Positions 60,379 through 64,000 of a stretch of DNA of 64,000 nucleotides are shown piece by piece. This DNA comes from an uncultured Lachnospiraceae bacterium (GTDB taxonomy: Bacteria > Bacillota > Clostridia > Lachnospirales > Lachnospiraceae). Numbering within the stretch: position 1 is the first letter of the stretch; each line of letters begins with the position of its first letter. The DNA lies in the NCBI GenBank assembly GCA_949051815.1, contig CARQVR010000002.1, positions 1 through 64,000 on the forward strand, given 5' to 3'. The translations under genes were made by a program, and so were the position numbers. The notes under the pieces were generated by a model that ran no database searches, was not told the DNA's origin, and was given only the letters and a program-made list of their open reading frames with translations.

Positions 60379-62334
60379 ATGTGTGGAATTGCAGGCTTTT
60401 GCGGCTTCAGGGGAGACTGGAAGAAGAATATTGACCGGATGTGTGATAAGATGTACCATCGCGGGCCGGACGGAGCGGGGGTGTGGGCCACGGACGACCA
60501 CATGGTAGTGCTGGGCCACAGACGGCTTTCGATAGTGGATTTGTCTCCCGCCGGAACGCAGCCCATGGTTTCCCGCGACGGCCGCTATGTGATCACCTAT
60601 AACGGGGAGATCTACAACCATACCGCCATCCGGAAAAAACTGCTTTCCGAGAACGGGGCGGCAGCCTTCCGGGGAACCTCCGACACGGAAACGCTTCTGG
60701 AGGCGATTGCCGTGTACGGTCTGAAAGATACACTGAAAATGGTCAGGGGAATGTTTGCGATTGCGTTGTATGACAGGGAAGAACAAGTGTTATTTCTGGC
60801 TCGTGACAGAATTGGTGAGAAGCCGTTGTTTTACGGAATATTAAAAGATGATATAAATAACAGGGGAAATAATGGAAGCTTTGTCTTCGCTTCCGACCTC
60901 TGCGCGATAGCTGCGCTGGATGGGTTTACCAATCCGGTCAATGCAGATATTATGGGCGATTACATGCGTTATGGTTATATTCCGGCGCCTTATACAGTGT
61001 ACCGGGGGATATGGAAGCTGGAGCCGGGGAAAATATTAAAGGTTAAAGTACCATTTGACAAGCCGGAGATTGAGAGCTACTGGTCCATGATAGAAACGGC
61101 TGTTATCGGACAGAAAAATCTCTTTCGGGGAAGTGAGGCGGAAGCGGCCGTGGAGCTGGAGCGTCTCCTGCGGGAATCCATAGCGGGACAGATGGTGGCA
61201 GATGTGCCGGTGGGCGCTTTTTTGTCCGCCGGGATCGACAGCAGCACGGTGGTGTCGCTGATGCAGGCGCAGAGCGCGCAGAAGGTCAGAACGTTCACCG
61301 TGGGTATGTGGGAAGAGCAGTATAACGAGGCGCCGGTGGCAAAGGAGATCGCCGCCCGTCTGGGGACGGCGCACACGGAAGTCTATATAACGGAGGAGGA
61401 CGCGAAGCGTGTGATACCGACCCTTGCGGGGATGTTTGGAGAGCCATTCGCGGATTCTTCCCAGATTCCAACTTATCTGGTAAGCCGGATCACGAGAGAG
61501 CATGTGACGGTGTCTTTGAGCGGGGATGGCGGAGACGAGCTTTTCTGCGGATATAACACCTATTATTCTATCGACCGCATCTGGAATAAAGTGAGGAAAA
61601 TACCGGGTGTCCTGCGCCGTCCCGCAAGCGCGCTGTCCGGACTTGCGGCCGCGGCGGGAATGACTCCGCTTGCCACCCGCGCAAGGCTTCTGGGCGCGAA
61701 ATCCATAGAGGACATGTATCTGCGCTCGGAGATCGGGGAGGGACTCGGGCTGATCAGACGCGGAATAACGGGGACAGCCCCTGATTTTGGCTGCTGGGAC
61801 GCCATACAGCCCCGCAGAGCAGGACAAACATGGATGGACACTTACCCTTCCGGGCTTTTGGAGGAAGGGCAGCACAATCTGATGCTGATGGATCTGCTGA
61901 TGTACCACCCCGACGATATTCTGAATAAGGTGGACAGGACGGCAATGGCGGTGTCGCTGGAGACGCGTGTGCCGATGCTGGATAAGGATGTGGTGGAATT
62001 TGCGTGGACATTGCCGTTGTCTTACCGGCAGGGCGGCGGAGTGAGGAAAAAGATTCTGAGGGACATTCTTTACCGCTATGTGCCCCGGGAATTGATGGAA
62101 CGGCCCAAAAAGGGATTTTCGATTCCGCTTCACCGCTGGCTGAAACAAAAGGAGCTGAGAGAGTGGGCGGAGAGCCTGCTGACGCCGTCCCTTTTGGAGG
62201 AACAGGGGCTGTTTGATGCGGCGGCGGTTAAGAAATTATGGGATGATTATATTATGAAAAACGTCTGGAAACCGCAAATATGGTACATTCTGATGTTTCA
62301 GGAGTGGTGGATGAAATCAAAAATTAAATCCTGA
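60379..62334 (+). CDS. asnB: second AsnB-like glutamine amidotransferase
   Basis: A 651-residue class II amidotransferase with Cys2 after Met (MCGIAGFCGF), HRGPDGAGV in the glutaminase domain, and FLSAGIDSSTVVSLM in the synthase domain, an Ala/Ile variant of the SGGLDSS loop. It is similar in plan to the AsnB at 55793 but clearly different in sequence, so it is not a recent duplicate. The two may amidate different uronic acids. Alternatively one makes asparagine and one works on sugars. The ATG is preceded by AAAGGA and by the same 'gataaataacat' leader found before the SGNH gene at 59068. It ends the last complete operon before a 274-bp AT-rich spacer. Confidence 0.9.
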   Translation: MCGIAGFCGFRGDWKKNIDRMCDKMYHRGPDGAGVWATDDHMVVLGHRRLSIVDLSPAGTQPMVSRDGRYVITYNGEIYNHTAIRKKLLSENGAAAFRGTSDTETLLEAIAVYGLKDTLKMVRGMFAIALYDREEQVLFLARDRIGEKPLFYGILKDDINNRGNNGSFVFASDLCAIAALDGFTNPVNADIMGDYMRYGYIPAPYTVYRGIWKLEPGKILKVKVPFDKPEIESYWSMIETAVIGQKNLFRGSEAEAAVELERLLRESIAGQMVADVPVGAFLSAGIDSSTVVSLMQAQSAQKVRTFTVGMWEEQYNEAPVAKEIAARLGTAHTEVYITEEDAKRVIPTLAGMFGEPFADSSQIPTYLVSRITREHVTVSLSGDGGDELFCGYNTYYSIDRIWNKVRKIPGVLRRPASALSGLAAAAGMTPLATRARLLGAKSIEDMYLRSEIGEGLGLIRRGITGTAPDFGCWDAIQPRRAGQTWMDTYPSGLLEEGQHNLMLMDLLMYHPDDILNKVDRTAMAVSLETRVPMLDKDVVEFAWTLPLSYRQGGGVRKKILRDILYRYVPRELMERPKKGFSIPLHRWLKQKELREWAESLLTPSLLEEQGLFDAAAVKKLWDDYIMKNVWKPQIWYILMFQEWWMKSKIKS

Positions 62335-62608
62335 TTAATTTATTGCGATATGTCGACGGACTAAAAACGCTTGTTATTGAGAAAAAACCGATTTGAGGAA
62401 ACGCATTTCATAACAAGTGATAAGCGTTATTTATTACAGAATATCGAGGCTTGAATTGAATGAAATAAAGAATAACAACTGGAATTAATATTTCCGGATA
62501 ACTTTGTCCGGCAGACTTCACAGAGACAGCGGGCTAAGGCGGTGAAGGAAGAGGGAAGCACAGGGAAGATCCGGAAAGGAAAAAGAGAGAAAGGCAGGGC
62601 AGACAGCC
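62335..62608. other. AT-rich spacer with interrupted inverted repeat
   Basis: No gene is supported here. An interrupted inverted repeat lies at 62366-62428: AACGC-TTGTTAT on the left and ATAACAA then, after GTGATAA, GCGTT on the right. A smaller CCGGA/TCCGG stem follows near 62493. No convincing terminator T tract and no clean -35/-10 pair were seen before the GT2 gene. Confidence 0.4.
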
Positions 62609-63688
62609 GTGGAAATTTTGAATCAGTACCGGCCACCCGAATTGCATAAGGAAGCGCAGACGGAATTGATTTCCGTGATCGTCGCCGCCTATAATATAGA
62701 AGCTTATGTTGAGAGAGGGGTTCGTTCCATATGTGAGCAGTCGTACCGGCATCTGGAAATTATCGTGGTGGATGACGGCTCGACGGATGGCACCGGACGG
62801 ATTCTGGATGAGCTGGCGGGGGAAGACGCCCGCATACAGGTGATTCATGAGGAGAACGGTGGTCTTGCCCATGCGAGGAATACGGGAATCGCGAGAGCGA
62901 AAGGCCGCTATATCGGTTTTGTGGACGGGGATGACTGGATCGACCCTGATATGTATGAGAAGCTGTTCTCTGCCATGCAGGACAGGCAGGCGGATCTGGC
63001 AGTCTGCCGTTACCGTCAGATCTCCCGCACGCGGACGCTGGATCAGTCGGTGGACAGGGCGGTGGTCTTCGAGGGGCAGGAAGCGCTTGCCGTCTATGTG
63101 GAGGAGCGGGAGGAGTTCGCGATTCAGAACGCGGCGTGGAACAAGCTGTACCGGAAGGAGCTGCTCACAGGAAATCTGTTTCCGGAGGGCCGTTGGTACG
63201 AAGATATTGTGTTTGCAACGGAGGCGCTGGCGCGGGCCGGACGTTGCATTTACCTTGACATTGCCCTGTATAACTATATAATAGACAGAGAGGACAGCAT
63301 AATGAACTGCCGGATCAATTCGCGCACGTTCACGGATCAGATACCGGCCTATTATGAAAAGACAAAGCTCCTTAAGGAACTGGGCAGAGAGGATCTTGCG
63401 CTGACCCACGATTTCTTTTTCTATAAGAGACTCCTGTTATTTTATTGGGAACTTTCCAAGGCGGAGGACAAAGAGACATACATGCTGCGGCTGCAGGAGA
63501 TTCTTTCAAAGGACAGGGCGCGGGCGGAAGAATCCTTCCGATGCGCCGTGGCGGAGCAGGCAGACCGAAAGAAGCTGCAGCTCTTCTACCGTTCTCCCGA
63601 CGCGTATTGCAGAAAACTGCGGTGGAACGAGCGGGTGGTGATTCCCTGCAAGGTGAAGGTGAAACGGCTTCTCGGTAAATATAAATAG
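62609..63688 (+). CDS. glycosyltransferase family 2
   Basis: A 359-residue GT-A transferase. LISVIVAAYNIEAYVER near residue 21 opens the catalytic domain, followed by VDDGSTDGTGRIL, NGGLAHARNTGIA and VDGDDWIDPDM, whose Asp-Asp is the metal site. It is similar in size to the GT2 at 2641 (341 residues) but differs in its C-terminal part. Donor and acceptor are unknown. GTG 62609 is the only reasonable start; the ribosome site upstream is weak. It precedes the fucosyltransferase gene by 25 bases, so they are probably co-transcribed. Confidence 0.85.
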   Translation: MEILNQYRPPELHKEAQTELISVIVAAYNIEAYVERGVRSICEQSYRHLEIIVVDDGSTDGTGRILDELAGEDARIQVIHEENGGLAHARNTGIARAKGRYIGFVDGDDWIDPDMYEKLFSAMQDRQADLAVCRYRQISRTRTLDQSVDRAVVFEGQEALAVYVEEREEFAIQNAAWNKLYRKELLTGNLFPEGRWYEDIVFATEALARAGRCIYLDIALYNYIIDREDSIMNCRINSRTFTDQIPAYYEKTKLLKELGREDLALTHDFFFYKRLLLFYWELSKAEDKETYMLRLQEILSKDRARAEESFRCAVAEQADRKKLQLFYRSPDAYCRKLRWNERVVIPCKVKVKRLLGKYK

Positions 63689-63713
63689 CGCATGTTTTTA
63701 AACGGATGGAAAG

Positions 63714-64000
63714 ATGGTAATTATTCAACTTGCGGGCGGCTTGGGCAACCAGATGTTCCAGTACGCCCTTTATTTGCAACTGAAAGAGCTTGGCAGGGAA
63801 GTGAAAATTGACGATGTGTCAGGTTTTGCGGAGGATCCCCAGAGAATACCGGCTCTTGCACCCTTTGGGATCACGTATGAGCGGCCCACTGGGGAGGAAC
63901 TTCGAAAGATGCTCGACTCCTCCATGCTGCCGTGGCATCGGGTGAGACGGAAACTGTTCGGCAGACGCAAGAAGTCCTATTTTGAGGAGGGCAAACTCTT
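63714..64000 (+). CDS. GT11 alpha-1,2-fucosyltransferase-like protein (partial, runs off the window)
   Basis: The first 95 codons of a gene that continues beyond base 64000. It starts MVIIQLAGGLGNQMFQYAL, the near-invariant N-terminus of GT11 alpha-1,2-fucosyltransferases, followed by a basic stretch around residues 78-88. GT11 enzymes use GDP-fucose (or similar L-sugars) and act in the cytoplasm on lipid-linked chains. A GGATGGAAAG precedes ATG 63714. Only the N-terminal portion can be judged here; the HPRRGDF-like motif typical of GT11 lies outside the window. Confidence 0.85.
   Translation, partial: MVIIQLAGGLGNQMFQYALYLQLKELGREVKIDDVSGFAEDPQRIPALAPFGITYERPTGEELRKMLDSSMLPWHRVRRKLFGRRKKSYFEEGKL

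Noticed and set aside
59056..60381. Shared 15-base leader 'gataaataacatatg' before the SGNH gene and the second asnB
   Set aside because: Too short to be significant alone; probably chance or a shared ribosome-site context. Recorded for comparison only.
61036..62148. 370-codon minus-strand open frame across the second asnB
   Set aside because: Shadow of the amidotransferase reading frame.
1..64000. tRNA, rRNA, CRISPR array, riboswitch or intact insertion sequence
   Set aside because: No cloverleaf, conserved rRNA block, regular spaced repeats, aptamer core or transposase with terminal repeats was recognised by reading; a covariance-model search would be decisive and could not be run.

Overview
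The window is almost entirely one surface-glycan biosynthesis locus. Nearly all genes lie on the + strand, with short spacers, frequent ATGA or GTGA overlaps and strong GGAGG-type ribosome sites. No rRNA, tRNA, CRISPR array, phage or intact insertion sequence was seen. The ribosome sites, a YtrA-type GntR/ABC unit, DUF6020-like membrane proteins and an Rpn-type remnant suggest a Gram-positive clostridial bacterium, probably Lachnospiraceae-like with moderate GC. This is inference from gene style, and no genus is claimed.

Region 1 (1-10994) is a pseudaminic-acid (Pse) module. It holds the end of PseC, a membrane GT-C-like protein, a GT2 transferase, an aminotransferase-like/PseG fusion, an Rpn-family remnant, PseF, PseI, an ATP-grasp enzyme and a GT52-like (sialyltransferase-like) enzyme that may transfer Pse. 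Region 2 (11206-24295) has a PglK/MsbA-like ABC flippase, a tandem hairpin repeat, GtrA, two membrane acyltransferases (one AT-rich), three large membrane proteins, a WecE-type aminotransferase, a GNAT acetyltransferase and an ArnC/GtrB-like polyprenyl-phosphate glycosyltransferase. Region 3 (24368-35691) begins with a stand-alone argC and an O-antigen ligase/polymerase. It continues with a bacillosamine-type set (4,6-dehydratase, PglE/EpsN-like aminotransferase, PglC-like phosphoglycosyl transferase, ATP-grasp, PglA-like GT4), interrupted by a DUF2164 gene and an AAA+ ATPase behind a 40-bp perfect palindrome.

Region 4 (35773-41723) encodes UDP-HexNAc dehydrogenase, a GT-C-like protein, a UDP-HexNAc 4-epimerase, a formyltransferase-fold enzyme and a GT4. 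A minus-strand island (41732-43633) holds an ABC-2 exporter and its GntR regulator, with a consensus promoter and a palindromic operator. Region 5 (43890-64000) has three more GT4 genes, GT-C-like proteins, two SGNH-type proteins, a deacetylase-like protein, two AsnB-like amidotransferases, a GT2 and the start of a GT11 fucosyltransferase.

The most striking system is at 47956-53410. It is a Dlt-like cassette (SGNH/DltD-like, DltA-like adenylating ligase, formyltransferase, DltC-like carrier protein, DltB-like MBOAT) with a formyltransferase placed between the ligase and the carrier. By analogy with formylating NRPS initiation modules it could load an amino acid on the carrier, N-formylate it and transfer the formyl-aminoacyl group to an exported glycan. 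The two AsnB proteins together with the uronate-forming dehydrogenase suggest uronamide residues. The combined picture is a heavily decorated glycan containing Pse, 4-amino-dideoxy sugars and uronic acid or uronamide, assembled on undecaprenyl carriers and finished outside the membrane by many GT-C-like enzymes.
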